Assembly: GCF_011947195.1 (NCBI RefSeq)
Contig: NZ_JAATVY010000001.1
Location: forward strand, 372,001 to 436,000
Direction: 5' to 3'
DNA: 64,000 nt
Source: Planosporangium thailandense
Lineage (GTDB): Bacteria > Actinomycetota > Actinomycetes > Mycobacteriales > Micromonosporaceae
Shown piece after piece: positions 33,741 to 42,541 of the stretch. How positions within the stretch are numbered: position 1 is the stretch's first letter; every line of letters begins with the position of its first letter. A model generated the notes under the pieces. It worked only from the letters and a program-made list of their open reading frames with translations, had not been told where the DNA came from and did no database searches. A program made the position numbers and the translations under genes.

Positions 33741-34705
33741 CCCTGCCCGCTCCGGCCAGGCTCGCGGCGTACGTCCTCGGCCTGGTGGTCCTGTTCGCCG
33801 CCGCCGCCGGGCTCGGCAAGGTGGTCTCACCGGCGGCCGCGGCTCCCCGCTCGGCGCACGCGACGGCCGCCGGGCACGGTCACACGGCTGGCGGGCACGG
33901 TGACATGGCCGCCGGACACGGCGACATGGCCGGCGGGCACGGCGACATGGCCGGCGGGCACGGCGACATGGCCGGCGCCGCGCTGCCCGGGGGCTTGCAG
34001 AACAGTCAGGACGGCTACCGGCTCAAGCCGGTCACGACCAGCCTCACGGCCGGTGCCGTCACCGACCTCGCCTTCCAGATCATCGGGCCGGACGGCGCGC
34101 CGGTCACCCGGTACACCCCGACGCACACGCGGGACCTGCACCTGATCGTGGTGCGCCGGGACCTCGCCGGGTTCCAGCACCTGCACCCGACGCTGGCGGG
34201 CGACGGCACCTGGCGGGTACCGCTCACGGTGCCGGCAGCGGGCCAGTACCGGATCTTCACCGACTTCCAGCCGGCCGGGCGGGTGGCGGCGCTGACCCTG
34301 GGGGCCGACCTGCCGGCCGCCGGCGACTACCGGCCGACGCCGCTGCCGGCGCCGGCCCGCACCACCGCCGTCGACGGCTACACCGTCGAGCTGTCCGGTG
34401 ACCTGACCGCCGGCAGCGCCAGCAGGGTGACCCTGCGCGTCAGCCGGGACGGCAGGCCGGTCACCGACCTCCAGCCGTACCTCGGCGCGTACGGCCACCT
34501 GGTCGCGCTCCGCGACGGTGACCTGGCCTACCTGCACGTACACCCCGACGGCGAGCCCGGCGACGGGCGTACCGCGGCCGGACCGGAGATCACCTTCCAC
34601 GCGGAGGTACCCAGCGGCGGCGCGTACCGGCTGTACCTGGACTTTCAGCACGCCGGCCGGGTACACACCGCCGAGTTCACCGCGGTTGCGAGGGATGCGT
34701 CATGA
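33737..34705 (+). CDS. Membrane-anchored or secreted His/Met-repeat copper-operon protein
   Basis: The 322-residue product lies between copZ and copA with four-base overlaps on both sides, so it is part of the copper system. An N-terminal membrane or signal segment ([18 protein letters not shown]) is followed by four 7-residue repeats of the type GGHGDMA (about residues 52-79), rich in His, Asp and Met that can bind copper. Two related beta domains follow; each has an HLH or LHVHP pattern ([40 protein letters not shown]) and ends in DFQ(P/H)AG. I infer an extracytoplasmic copper-binding protein. It has no named family that I can recall with certainty. Confidence 0.75.
   Translation: MTLPAPARLAAYVLGLVVLFAAAAGLGKVVSPAAAAPRSAHATAAGHGHTAGGHGDMAAGHGDMAGGHGDMAGGHGDMAGAALPGGLQNSQDGYRLKPVTTSLTAGAVTDLAFQIIGPDGAPVTRYTPTHTRDLHLIVVRRDLAGFQHLHPTLAGDGTWRVPLTVPAAGQYRIFTDFQPAGRVAALTLGADLPAAGDYRPTPLPAPARTTAVDGYTVELSGDLTAGSASRVTLRVSRDGRPVTDLQPYLGAYGHLVALRDGDLAYLHVHPDGEPGDGRTAAGPEITFHAEVPSGGAYRLYLDFQHAGRVHTAEFTAVARDAS
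33890..33973 (+). repeat. Four 21-bp tandem repeats encoding GGHGDMA
   Basis: Units at 33890-33910, 33911-33931, 33932-33952 and 33953-33973. Units 3 and 4 are identical and the others differ by one to three bases. The array is in frame, so copy-number changes would lengthen or shorten the His/Met segment without frameshift. Confidence 0.9.
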
Positions 34706-36927
34706 CCCAGATCGAGCTGTCGATCGGCGGCATGACGTGCGCCTCCTGCGCGGCCCGCATCGAGAAGAAGCTCAACCGCATGGACGGCGTCCAGGCCACG
34801 GTCAACTACGCCACCGAGAAGGCGAAGATCGTGTACGCGGACGGCGTGACCCCGCAGGACCTGATCGCGACCGTGGAGAAGACCGGGTACACCGCCGAGC
34901 TTCCGCCACCGTCCGCGCCGGCTGAAGCCGCTCCCGCCGCAGCCGCTCCTGCCGACGAGCTGACGTCGCTGCGTACCCGGTTGTGGGTCTCGCTCGTCCT
35001 GACCGTCCCGGTGGTCGCGCTGTCGATGGTCCCGGCGTGGCAGTTCACGAACTGGCAGTGGCTCGCACTGGCGCTGGCCGGTCCGGTGGTGGTCTACGGC
35101 GGCGCGCCGTTCCACCGTGCGGCCGCGATCAACCTGCGCCACGGCGCGGCGACCATGGACACCCTCATCTCGCTGGGCACCCTGGCGGCGTTCGGCTGGT
35201 CGCTGTGGGCGCTGTTCTTCGGTACCGCGGGGATGCCCGGCATGCGGCACGAGTTCACGCTCAGCATCGCCCGTACCGACGGCGCCGGAAACCTGTACCT
35301 GGAGACCGCGGCCGGGGTCACCCTCTTCCTGCTCGCCGGGCGGTACTTCGAGAGCCGGTCCAAGCGCCGCGCCGGTGCGGCGCTGCGCGCCCTGCTCGAA
35401 CTCGGCGCCAGGGACGTCGCGGTCCTGCGGGGCGGCGGTGAGGTCCGGATCCCGGTCGAGCAGTTGGCGGTCGGGGACCGGTTCGTGGTCCGCCCCGGCG
35501 AGAAGATCGCCACCGATGGGGTCGTCGAGGAGGGCAGCTCAGCCGTTGACGCGTCGATGCTCACCGGCGAGTCGGTGCCCGTCGAGGTCGGGCCGGGGGA
35601 CGCCGTCGTCGGCGCCACGCTCAACGCCGGGGGTCGGCTGGTCGTACGCGCTACCCGGGTCGGCGCGGACACCCAGCTGGCGCAGATGGCCCGGCTCGTC
35701 GAGGACGCCCAGAACGGCAAGGCGGCCGTTCAGCGCCTGGCCGACCGCGTCTCGGCGGTCTTCGTGCCCATCGTGATCGCGTTGGCGGTCGGTACCCTCG
35801 GCTTCTGGCTCGGGGCCGGCGCGGGGCCCACGGCGGCGTTCACCGCGGCCGTGGCTGTACTGATCATCGCCTGTCCGTGCGCGCTCGGCCTGGCCACGCC
35901 GACCGCGCTGCTGGTCGGCACCGGTCGCGGCGCGCAGCTCGGGATCCTCGTGAAAGGCCCCGAGGTGCTGGAATCCACGCGTCGTGTCGACACCGTCCTG
36001 CTCGACAAGACCGGCACCGTGACCACCGGGCGGATGTCTGTCGAGGTCGTCGGGGACGATGCCGACGAGCTGCTCCGGGTGGCAGGCGCACTCGAAGCCG
36101 CGTCCGAGCACCCGATCGCGAAGGCGGTCGCCCGGGCGGCCGCCGACCGGGTCGGTACGCTGCCGCCGGTCGACGGGTTCGCCAACGCGGAAGGTCTGGG
36201 AGTGACCGGTACGGTCGACGGCCGCGACGCGGTCGCCGGACGGCTGCGGCTGCTGGAACGGCACGGTCTGACCGCGCCGGAGCCGGTGACCCGCGCGGTG
36301 GCCGACATCGAGGCGGCCGGCCGCACCGCGGTCGTCGTCGGCTGGGACGGCCGCGCGCGGGGCGTGCTCGCCGTGGCGGACACGGTCAAGCCGACCAGCC
36401 GGGAAGCGATCCGGCGGCTACGTGAGCTGGGCCTGTACCCGGTGCTGCTGACCGGTGACAACGCCGTGGTGGCGGACGCGGTCGCGGCCGAGGTCGGTAT
36501 CGAGCAGACCATCGCTGAGGTGCTACCCGCCGACAAGGTCGACGTGGTGAAGAAGTTGCAGGCCGAGGGGCGGGTCGTGGCCATGGTCGGGGACGGGGTC
36601 AACGACGCGGCGGCGCTGGCCCAGGCGGACCTCGGGCTGGCCATGGGCACCGGTACGGACGTCGCGATCGAGGCGTCGGACCTGACCCTGGTACGTGGCG
36701 ACCTGCGCGCCGCGGTCGACGCGATCCGGCTGTCCCGGCGGACCTTGCGCACCATCCACGGCAACCTGTTCTGGGCGTTCGCGTACAACGTCGCTGCCCT
36801 GCCGCTCGCGGCCGCAGGTCTGCTCAACCCGATGATCGCTGGTGCCGCGATGGCGTTCTCGTCGGTGTTCGTCGTCTCCAACAGCCTGCGCCTGCGTCGG
36901 TTCGCTCCTGAATCTTGGGGAGCTTGA
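34702..36927 (+). CDS. copA: Copper-exporting P1B-type ATPase
   Basis: A 741-residue Cu(I) efflux pump. One N-terminal HMA domain has C13-x2-C16. Eight membrane helices include the ion-binding C391-P-C393 ([13 protein letters not shown]). The phosphorylated Asp is D435 in DKTGT; the HP motif is SEHPIAKAV; the hinge is [10 protein letters not shown]. The last helices carry [10 protein letters not shown] and [15 protein letters not shown] as in Cu(I) ATPases. It overlaps the previous gene in ATGA form and is convergent with csoR. Confidence 0.96.
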   Translation: MTQIELSIGGMTCASCAARIEKKLNRMDGVQATVNYATEKAKIVYADGVTPQDLIATVEKTGYTAELPPPSAPAEAAPAAAAPADELTSLRTRLWVSLVLTVPVVALSMVPAWQFTNWQWLALALAGPVVVYGGAPFHRAAAINLRHGAATMDTLISLGTLAAFGWSLWALFFGTAGMPGMRHEFTLSIARTDGAGNLYLETAAGVTLFLLAGRYFESRSKRRAGAALRALLELGARDVAVLRGGGEVRIPVEQLAVGDRFVVRPGEKIATDGVVEEGSSAVDASMLTGESVPVEVGPGDAVVGATLNAGGRLVVRATRVGADTQLAQMARLVEDAQNGKAAVQRLADRVSAVFVPIVIALAVGTLGFWLGAGAGPTAAFTAAVAVLIIACPCALGLATPTALLVGTGRGAQLGILVKGPEVLESTRRVDTVLLDKTGTVTTGRMSVEVVGDDADELLRVAGALEAASEHPIAKAVARAAADRVGTLPPVDGFANAEGLGVTGTVDGRDAVAGRLRLLERHGLTAPEPVTRAVADIEAAGRTAVVVGWDGRARGVLAVADTVKPTSREAIRRLRELGLYPVLLTGDNAVVADAVAAEVGIEQTIAEVLPADKVDVVKKLQAEGRVVAMVGDGVNDAAALAQADLGLAMGTGTDVAIEASDLTLVRGDLRAAVDAIRLSRRTLRTIHGNLFWAFAYNVAALPLAAAGLLNPMIAGAAMAFSSVFVVSNSLRLRRFAPESWGA

Positions 36928-36957
36928 CATCGCATACGGTGTCGTACGCCCCAAGAT
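36912..36957. terminator. Hairpin between copA and csoR
   Basis: ATCTTGGGG (36912-36920, inside the copA 3' end) pairs with CCCCAAGAT (36949-36957), nine bases before the csoR stop. It can serve both converging transcripts. Confidence 0.55.
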
Positions 36958-36965
36958 CTAAGGCC

Positions 36966-37256
36966 TCAGCCGCGCTTCATCAACCTGCCGATGGCCGCCA
37001 TTATCTCGTCAGCCATCTCCTGGCTGCGGCCCTCCTCGGCACCAGTGATCATGCAGTGGCGGGCGTGGCCGTCCAGCAGGCCCAGCGCCACCTTGTCGAG
37101 CGCGGCCTGGATGGCGCTGATCTGGGTCAGTACGTCGATGCAGTAGCGGTCCTCTTCGACCATTCGCTCGATGCCGCGGACCTGACCTTCGATCCGGCGT
37201 AGCCGGCTCAGCAACTGGTCCTTGGTGGCGGTGTATCCGCGGGTCGGTGCTGTCAC
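36966..37256 (-). CDS. csoR: Copper-sensing repressor CsoR
   Basis: A 96-residue all-helical DUF156 repressor. Cu(I) ligands are C39, H64 and C68 (RYCIDVL, DGHARHCM), the X-H-C set that marks copper rather than Ni or formaldehyde sensors. RLRRIEGQVRGIERM contacts DNA. It is convergent with copA and has its own C-tract/G-tract palindrome upstream, so it should repress itself as well as copZ-copA. Confidence 0.94.
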   Translation of the reverse strand: MTAPTRGYTATKDQLLSRLRRIEGQVRGIERMVEEDRYCIDVLTQISAIQAALDKVALGLLDGHARHCMITGAEEGRSQEMADEIMAAIGRLMKRG

Positions 37257-37273
37257 GGGTTCATCGTACCGGA

Positions 37274-37286
37274 ACCCCCAGGGGGT
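37274..37286 (-). promoter_or_regulatory. CsoR operator upstream of csoR
   Basis: ACCCCC-A-GGGGGT is a perfect palindrome similar to the copZ operator, 18 bp before the csoR start codon. It predicts autorepression. Confidence 0.7.
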
Positions 37287-37395
37287 ATAAGGGCGTCGAC
37301 GTCGGGTCGGATGACGCTTCCCGGTGCCACCGGCCGAGCCCGCCCGCCGGGCACGCCCCGCCGGCCGCCCGTACCTGATGAGCCGCCCGGGCCCG

Positions 37396-37432
37396 GCCTC
37401 AGGCCGATCACCTCACGTGGTCGGCCTGAGGC
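37396..37432. repeat. 16-bp-arm hairpin, terminator-like
   Basis: GCCTCAGGCCGATCAC (37396-37411) pairs with 37417-37432 with one wobble and a 5-base loop; GGGCCC runs outside both arms can extend it. It lies 140 bp after the csoR start and 180 bp before the oxidoreductase, so its transcript is unclear. Confidence 0.5.
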
Positions 37433-37612
37433 GGGGCCCGGGTCGGTCGCGTGGCCGCCGTCGGCCTACGGTGGCAGGCTACAAAACAAAGGGTCCGTAA
37501 CCGAGGCCGCCAACCTTGCCTCGGGCAACGGCTCGCACCACGGGCTCAACCGCAGGTCACGGACTCCTCGGCGGGTCACCAGCCGGCGGGCGGCCAGCCG
37601 ATAGGGGGCGCG

Positions 37613-38536
37613 ATGCGCGCGATTCTCGTCGAACAGTTCGGCGGCCCCGACGTTCTGCGGCTGCGGGACGTACCGCTGCCGCAGCCACAGCCGGGCGAAG
37701 TGCTGGTGAGAGTCAACTCCGCGGGGGTCGGGCCGTGGGACGCGGCACAGCGGCAAGGTCGTTTCGGTACTGAACTGCCCTACATTCCAGGGTTCGAATG
37801 CGCCGGCACGGTCGTCGGGAAATCCGGGGACGACGCCGGATTCCACGACGGCGAGCCGGTGTACGGGTACATCGGCATGGGTGGGGCGTACGCCGATTAC
37901 GTGGCCTGCCGCCCGGATCGGCTGGCGCCCGTACCCATGGCGCTGGCGCTGTGGGAGGCCGGGGCGCTGCCGGTGGACCTGCTGACCGCCGACGCCGGAA
38001 TACACGACGTGCTCGCCGTCCAGCGCGGGCAGACCGTGCTCGTCACCGCAGCGGCAGGCGGGCTGGGGCACCTGGCGGCACAGCTCGCCATTCATGTCGG
38101 GGCCCACGTCATCGCCACCGCAGGCCGGGATCACCACAACTTCGTGCACAAGCTCGGGGTCACCGACGTGATCGACCACTACGAGGCCGACTGGCCGCAA
38201 CGCGTGCGCGAGATCGCACCCGACGGCGTCGATGCCGCGCTGTCGACCGTCTCGGCGACCACCACCGACGCGGTTGCCGCGACCCGGGACGGTGGCGCGG
38301 TCGCGACCCCGGCTCCCGGTGGCGAGATACCACCCGGTCGGCGAGTCCAACTGCTGCGGTACCAGGGCCCGATGGACGGCCGGCGGCTGGCACGGCTCGC
38401 GCCGATCCTTGACGAGGGTACGGTCGCTCTCATCATCTCGGCCCGCTTCGACCTCGAAGATGCGCCTGCCGCCCACACCGAGGTCGAACGCGGACACACG
38501 CGCGGCAAGATCGTACTGAGCGTCAACGACGATTGA
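37613..38536 (+). CDS. Quinone oxidoreductase-like MDR protein
   Basis: A 307-residue zinc-free medium-chain dehydrogenase/reductase: RAILVEQFGGPDVLRLRDVPLPQP at the start, NSAGVGPWDAAQR, then the cofactor motif VTAAAGGLGHLAAQLA and the C-terminal pattern HTRGKIVLSV. It probably uses NADPH to reduce quinones or enones. ATG 37613 follows AGGGGG. It stands alone, between the copper operon and the Asn-rich repeat gene. Confidence 0.88.
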   Translation: MRAILVEQFGGPDVLRLRDVPLPQPQPGEVLVRVNSAGVGPWDAAQRQGRFGTELPYIPGFECAGTVVGKSGDDAGFHDGEPVYGYIGMGGAYADYVACRPDRLAPVPMALALWEAGALPVDLLTADAGIHDVLAVQRGQTVLVTAAAGGLGHLAAQLAIHVGAHVIATAGRDHHNFVHKLGVTDVIDHYEADWPQRVREIAPDGVDAALSTVSATTTDAVAATRDGGAVATPAPGGEIPPGRRVQLLRYQGPMDGRRLARLAPILDEGTVALIISARFDLEDAPAAHTEVERGHTRGKIVLSVNDD

Positions 38537-38748
38537 CGCCGTCTCAGCGGCGGCTCGCGCGCCGATCGGTTCATCCCGGTGCCGCCGACGTGTCGTATCT
38601 CTGCCGTCGCAAGCGATCTCCGATTCGCGCCCTGGACCGCCGCCGAAAGCCTCGATGCGGCTTTTGAACCCTGCGTCCACGCGCTCCGTACTACGAGCCG
38701 GATAGGAGATGGGCGGGAGTCTCTGTCATCGATCGGAGGGAGCGGTAG

Positions 38749-40068
38749 ATGAGGTCTACCAGGACCGGCGGTGCCCCGCGACGCGGGATGCTCGGGGCGG
38801 CGATTGCGATCAGTCTGGGAATCGCCGCGCTTGGCACCGGGCTGAGCTTCGCCTCGGACAGGCAGACCGGAGTCCCAGCCGCCGCGAGCAGTGCAAACGC
38901 CCAACAACCATGTAACCAGCAGCAGGGCAACGCTGCGATGAACGGCGCGAACAACAACAAGCAATACAACGGCGCCGGTGGTAACGGCAACGGCGCGACG
39001 GGCTACGGCCAGGGCAACAATGCGACGCAGTACAACGGTGCTGGTGTTGTCGACCCGTCTGCCAGCGCGAGCCCGTCGAATGATGCTAACGGTGGCCAGG
39101 TCTGCAACCCGTGCAACAACGGTGCCATGGGTAACGGCGCCAACAACAACGGTACGGGCTACAACAACGGCATGCAGGCCAACAACAACGGCATGGCGAA
39201 CAACGGCCACAACAACGGCATGGCCAACAACAACGGCATGGCGAACAACGGCCACAACAACGGCATGGCCAACAACAACGGCATGGCGAACAACGGCCAC
39301 AACAACGGCATGGCCAACAACGGCAACAACGCGATGCAGCACAACGGCGCCGGTGTTGTCGACCCGTCTGCCAGCGCGAGCCCGTCGAATGATGCTAACG
39401 GTGGCCAGGTCTGCAACCCGTGCAACAACGGTGCCATGGGTAACGGCGCCAACAACGGCATGGCGAACAACGGCGCCAACAACGGTATGGCCAACAACGG
39501 CCACAACAACAACGGCATGGCCAACAACGGTCACAACAACAACAACGGCATGGCCAACAACAACGGCATGCAGGTGTGCAACCCGTGCAACAACGGTGCC
39601 ATGGGTAACGGCGCCAACAACGGCATGGCGAACAACGGCCACAACAATGGCATGGCCAACAACGGCATGCAGGCCAACAACGATCACAACAACAACGGCA
39701 TGCAGGCCAACAACGGTCACAACAACAACGGCATGGCCAACAACGGCATGCAGGCCAACAATGGCCACAACAACAATGGCATGGCCAACAACAACGGCAT
39801 GCAGGTGTGCAACCCGTGCAACAACGGTGCCATGGGTAACGGCGCCAACAACGGCATGGCGAACAACGGTCACAACAACAATGGCATGGCCAACAACGGC
39901 ATGCAGGCCAACAATGGCCACAACAAAAACGGCATGGCGAACAACGGCCACAACAACGGCATGGCTAATAACGGCATGCAGGCCAACAACGGTCACAACA
40001 ACAACGGCATGGGAAACGCGGGCAACGGTCAGAACTGCCAGGTTTCGGCTTCCCCCAGCGGCCGGTAA
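38749..40068 (+). CDS. Secreted Asn/Gly/Met/His-rich repeat protein with CNPC blocks
   Basis: A 439-residue protein not matching any family I know. A signal peptide (basic start, then GMLGAAIAISLGIAALGTGLSFAS) is followed by repeats for about 390 residues. Units of the kind NNGMANNGHNNGMANN repeat throughout. QVCNPCNNGAMGNGAN occurs four times. A longer block, NGAGVVDPSASASPSNDANG, precedes the first two. Apart from these and the short ends, nearly all residues are Asn, Gly, Met, Ala, His or Gln. Met, His and CxxC can bind Cu(I), and a CsoR-controlled copper operon lies 1.8 kb upstream, so an extracellular copper-binding or sequestering role is my inference. ATG 38749 follows GGAGGGAGCGG. Strand choice is safe: only this frame has a signal peptide and ribosome site. 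Confidence 0.8.
   Translation: MRSTRTGGAPRRGMLGAAIAISLGIAALGTGLSFASDRQTGVPAAASSANAQQPCNQQQGNAAMNGANNNKQYNGAGGNGNGATGYGQGNNATQYNGAGVVDPSASASPSNDANGGQVCNPCNNGAMGNGANNNGTGYNNGMQANNNGMANNGHNNGMANNNGMANNGHNNGMANNNGMANNGHNNGMANNGNNAMQHNGAGVVDPSASASPSNDANGGQVCNPCNNGAMGNGANNGMANNGANNGMANNGHNNNGMANNGHNNNNGMANNNGMQVCNPCNNGAMGNGANNGMANNGHNNGMANNGMQANNDHNNNGMQANNGHNNNGMANNGMQANNGHNNNGMANNNGMQVCNPCNNGAMGNGANNGMANNGHNNNGMANNGMQANNGHNKNGMANNGHNNGMANNGMQANNGHNNNGMGNAGNGQNCQVSASPSGR
39048..40030 (+). repeat. Codon-level degenerate tandem repeats in the Asn-rich gene
   Basis: AAC-AAC-GGC-ATG-GCC/GCG-AAC-AAC type hexa- to dodecamers recur throughout, and longer blocks are duplicated almost base for base, e.g. 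39048-39155 (GACCCGTCTGCC...) against 39348-39455. The array is prone to slippage; all units keep the reading frame. Confidence 0.85.
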
Positions 40069-40088
40069 CGCGTTCCTCTTCTAAGTCC

Positions 40089-40131
40089 GCGGATCCCCGC
40101 GTGGAGCTGCCCCCTCCACGCGGGGATCCGC
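40089..40131. terminator. Perfect 18-bp bidirectional terminator hairpin
   Basis: GCGGATCCCCGCGTGGAG (40089-40106) pairs perfectly with 40114-40131 around a 7-base loop, between the convergent Asn-rich gene and the M56 peptidase gene. Confidence 0.8.
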
Positions 40132-40163
40132 ATGTCTACCGTGGAGGTCTGGATCCTCGTCTG

Positions 40164-41156
40164 TTACCGGGAACGGTTTCCGTTTCCGTGGCTGACACCG
40201 ATGTGGTTGACGGCGGTGGTAGTCGCGGGTGCCCAGCCGATGCGGGCTTGAGTGAGGGAGGCACGGTCGAAGACCGTGTCCGTGCGGCTGTCGACCCCTG
40301 CGCTCGCCGACAGGCTCAGCGCCAGGATGGTGGCCATTCCGAGCACGGGCAGCAGGCGCCGCCGGGGCGGTGCTCCCATCAGCGCCCGTACCCGGTCGGG
40401 GACGTTGCCGCCGGTGGCGGTCATCGCCTGCGCCGGCTGCGTGGGGGTGACCAGGAGCGCTGCCCGGGCGATGGTACGAGCCGTCAGTACCCGGTCTCCC
40501 ACCTGGCGCGCCGCATCCTCGTCGGCCCATCGCTCGACGGCGTGCCGGACGGCCTGTGCGCTGGATCGCAGCAGCGGGTTGGTCGCTGCCGCGAGGTCGG
40601 TCGCGAGCACCCACCACGCGTGATGGTGGTCGACGTGGGCCTGTTCGTGTGCCAGCAGGACTCGGCGCTCATCGGCTGACAGCGCCCGCAGCAGCCCCGT
40701 CGTCACCACGATCCGTCCCGACGGCGGGGGAATGGCGAACGCGTCCGGCTGGTCGCTGTCGACGACGACGAGGTTGGCGTCGGTGGCCGGCAGGTGCCGG
40801 CAGTATCGGCGAACCACGACGATCGCTCGCACGCGTTGCCAGCCGGTCAGAGTCAGCCGTGCGAGCGCAGCGCCGACCAGCGCCGTGCAGACGACGGCTG
40901 CGGCGACCGGGACGGGGTTACCCGACCTCAGCTTCGGCGCCGACCAGGGTCCCAGCTCCGCTATCTCGGGTAGCTGTGCGATCCATGGAGCGGCGAGCAG
41001 GGCGATCACGGCAATGCTCGATGCGGCGATGATGAGCGACCCGGTCGCGAGCGCTGCGGTGGCGGCGGCGGGTGGCAGCCGCCGGGCCAGCCGGGGCGCG
41101 ATCACTGCGAACCCGATCCACGCGACCACGGCGAGGAGCGTTGTCGCGGCCGTCAC
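40164..41156 (-). CDS. M56-family (BlaR1-like) membrane metallopeptidase
   Basis: A 330-residue protein with about three to four membrane helices and the zinc motif HEQAH in LLAHEQAHVDHHHAW, with the third ligand probably in ERWADEDAAR. Such proteins resemble BlaR1/MecR1 without the penicillin-binding sensor and usually sit next to a BlaI/CopY-type repressor that they help inactivate. No such repressor is adjacent here. The His-rich segment after the zinc motif (HVDHHH) is notable in a copper neighbourhood. It is convergent with the Asn-rich gene. Confidence 0.85.
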   Translation of the reverse strand: MTAATTLLAVVAWIGFAVIAPRLARRLPPAAATAALATGSLIIAASSIAVIALLAAPWIAQLPEIAELGPWSAPKLRSGNPVPVAAAVVCTALVGAALARLTLTGWQRVRAIVVVRRYCRHLPATDANLVVVDSDQPDAFAIPPPSGRIVVTTGLLRALSADERRVLLAHEQAHVDHHHAWWVLATDLAAATNPLLRSSAQAVRHAVERWADEDAARQVGDRVLTARTIARAALLVTPTQPAQAMTATGGNVPDRVRALMGAPPRRRLLPVLGMATILALSLSASAGVDSRTDTVFDRASLTQARIGWAPATTTAVNHIGVSHGNGNRSR

Positions 41157-41288
41157 CGCAGGCTCCGCCGTACGTGTCCATCCCGTGGCGTGTGCATGCC
41201 TCAGCGTATCCGGCCAGCTCGGAGCTTCACCCGTACCCGCTGCTCACGGCGGGGATGGGCGAGCGCGGAACGGCTCAGCTTCTAGGAT

Positions 41289-41804
41289 GTGCCGGTGACT
41301 GACAGTCCCGCCGAAACCGAGCGCGGCGCCGCCGTCGGAGCTGGTGCACCCTTCGCCGACGGCCGCCGGGTACGCGCGGGTGTGCCGTGGTCGGTGCTGG
41401 GCGTGATCTCGGCTGGCGGGGCGATCGGGGCGGTGGCCCGCTATAGCCTGGGCCGCGCCGTCCCGGTCGGCTCCACCGGTTTCCCGTGGGCGACCTTCAT
41501 CGTCAACGTTTCCGGCTGCGTGCTCATCGGTGTGTTGATGGTGCTGGTCAGCGAGGTGTGGCCGGGTCGGCGGCTGCTCCGCCCGTTCCTCGGGGTCGGT
41601 GTGCTGGGCGGGTACACCACGTTCTCGACCTACATCGTCGACATCCAACGTCTGACGGCTGCCGGTGCCGTCGCTACCGCCCTGGCGTACCTGGCGGGCA
41701 CCCTGGTCGCCGCCCTCCTGGCGGTGTACGGCGGGGTGACGATCACGCGTACGGCGGTGGATCACGTCCGGCGTTCCCGTACCCGCGCCAGGGAGGTCCG
41801 ATGA
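41289..41804 (+). CDS. crcB: CrcB/FluC-type fluoride channel subunit 1
   Basis: A 171-residue membrane protein with four helices and the Fluc motifs [29 protein letters not shown] and [15 protein letters not shown]. It exports fluoride from the cytoplasm. A 30-residue N-terminal extension precedes helix 1. GTG 41289 and GTG 41295 are both possible; TAGGAT at 41283 suggests a leaderless transcript. The stop overlaps the DUF190 gene, and a second CrcB follows, so this is probably half of a heterodimer. Confidence 0.92.
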   Translation: MPVTDSPAETERGAAVGAGAPFADGRRVRAGVPWSVLGVISAGGAIGAVARYSLGRAVPVGSTGFPWATFIVNVSGCVLIGVLMVLVSEVWPGRRLLRPFLGVGVLGGYTTFSTYIVDIQRLTAAGAVATALAYLAGTLVAALLAVYGGVTITRTAVDHVRRSRTRAREVR

Positions 41805-42157
41805 AGCTGGAAGGTTCGGCGCTCCGCCTGACCATATTCGTCGGCGAGGACGACCAGTGGCACCACAAGCCGGTGTACACCGAGATCGTGCACCGGGCCC
41901 ACCGGGCCGGCCTGGCGGGCGCCAGCGTCATCCGCGGCATCGAGGGCTACGGAGCGTCCTCGCGGATCCACACCAACCGGCTGCTCTCGCTGTCCGAGGA
42001 CCTGCCGGTCGCGATCATCATCGTGGACGCCGAAGAGCGGGTCCGCGCGTTCCTGCCCGAGCTTGATGAGCTGGTCACGGAAGGTCTGGTCATCATCGAC
42101 CCCGTCGAGGTGATCCGCTACGTGGGCCGAGCAGCGGCTGACCGGAGCGCGGGGTGA
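41801..42157 (+). CDS. DUF190 family protein
   Basis: A 118-residue soluble protein, [51 protein letters not shown] with the DUF190 signature HKPLY/HKPVY and GASVxRGIxGYG. The fold is PII-like. It is sandwiched between two crcB genes with four-base overlaps, a conserved arrangement that suggests a role regulating or assembling the fluoride channel. Confidence 0.9.
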   Translation: MKLEGSALRLTIFVGEDDQWHHKPVYTEIVHRAHRAGLAGASVIRGIEGYGASSRIHTNRLLSLSEDLPVAIIIVDAEERVRAFLPELDELVTEGLVIIDPVEVIRYVGRAAADRSAG

Positions 42158-42531
42158 CACCGCTCCTCGTCGCGCTCGTCGCGCTCGGCGCGGCGGTGGG
42201 CGCGCCGCTGCGCTACCTGGTCGACCGTGCGGTCTCCAGCCGCCACGACTCCCTGTTTCCGTGGGGAACCTTCGCGGTCAACGTCGCCGGCTCGTTCCTG
42301 CTGGGTCTGCTCACCGCCGCGACGCTGCACACCTCGGCACCGGTCGTGGCGCTCCTGGGCACCGGCCTGTGCGGGGCGCTGACGACGTACTCGACGTTCG
42401 GGTACGAGACGATCAGGCTCCTGCAGGAGCGGGCGCGGCTGCTCGCGGTGCTCAACGTCGCGGCGAGCATCGTGGCCGGGCTCGTGGCGGCAGCGGCCGG
42501 TGCCGCGCTCGCCCGGGTGCTGGCCGGCTGA
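42154..42531 (+). CDS. crcB: CrcB/FluC-type fluoride channel subunit 2
   Basis: A 125-residue membrane protein with four helices and the motifs [29 protein letters not shown] and [18 protein letters not shown] 42154 overlaps the DUF190 stop. It differs enough from the first CrcB to make a heterodimer, as in Gram-positive bacteria with paired crcB genes. It converges on a VOC-domain gene. Confidence 0.92.
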   Translation: MTPLLVALVALGAAVGAPLRYLVDRAVSSRHDSLFPWGTFAVNVAGSFLLGLLTAATLHTSAPVVALLGTGLCGALTTYSTFGYETIRLLQERARLLAVLNVAASIVAGLVAAAAGAALARVLAG

Positions 42532-42541
42532 CGGCCGCCCG

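Larger units (their letters stand above)
37257..37612. other. Intergenic region between csoR and the oxidoreductase
   Basis: 356 bp. It holds the csoR operator (37274-37286), a strong hairpin (37396-37432) and a stretch of lower GC (37479-37500) before the oxidoreductase start. No gene or known RNA recognised. Confidence 0.6.

Noticed and set aside
37257..37612. Possible tRNA or riboswitch between csoR and the oxidoreductase
   Set aside because: Hairpins are present but no acceptor stem/CCA pattern, T-loop or known riboswitch core could be recognised.
38179..39996. 605-codon open frame on the minus strand, rich in Val/His/Ala, opposite the Asn-rich gene
   Set aside because: It is the complement of the AAC/GGC/ATG repeats, has no ribosome site or domain, and runs over both the oxidoreductase 3' end and the signal peptide region.
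33531..40068. Copper region as a recently acquired island
   Set aside because: No integrase, tRNA junction, direct-repeat ends or clear change in base composition apart from the repeats themselves.
38978..40084. 368-codon Thr/Ala/Pro-rich frame on the plus strand inside the Asn-rich gene
   Set aside because: A frame-shifted reading of the same repeats with no signal or start context.
41157..41288. Fluoride riboswitch before crcB
   Set aside because: GGGGATGGGCG at 41251 is suggestive, but the conserved CTGAT and CTCCTAC segments and pseudoknot partner are missing.
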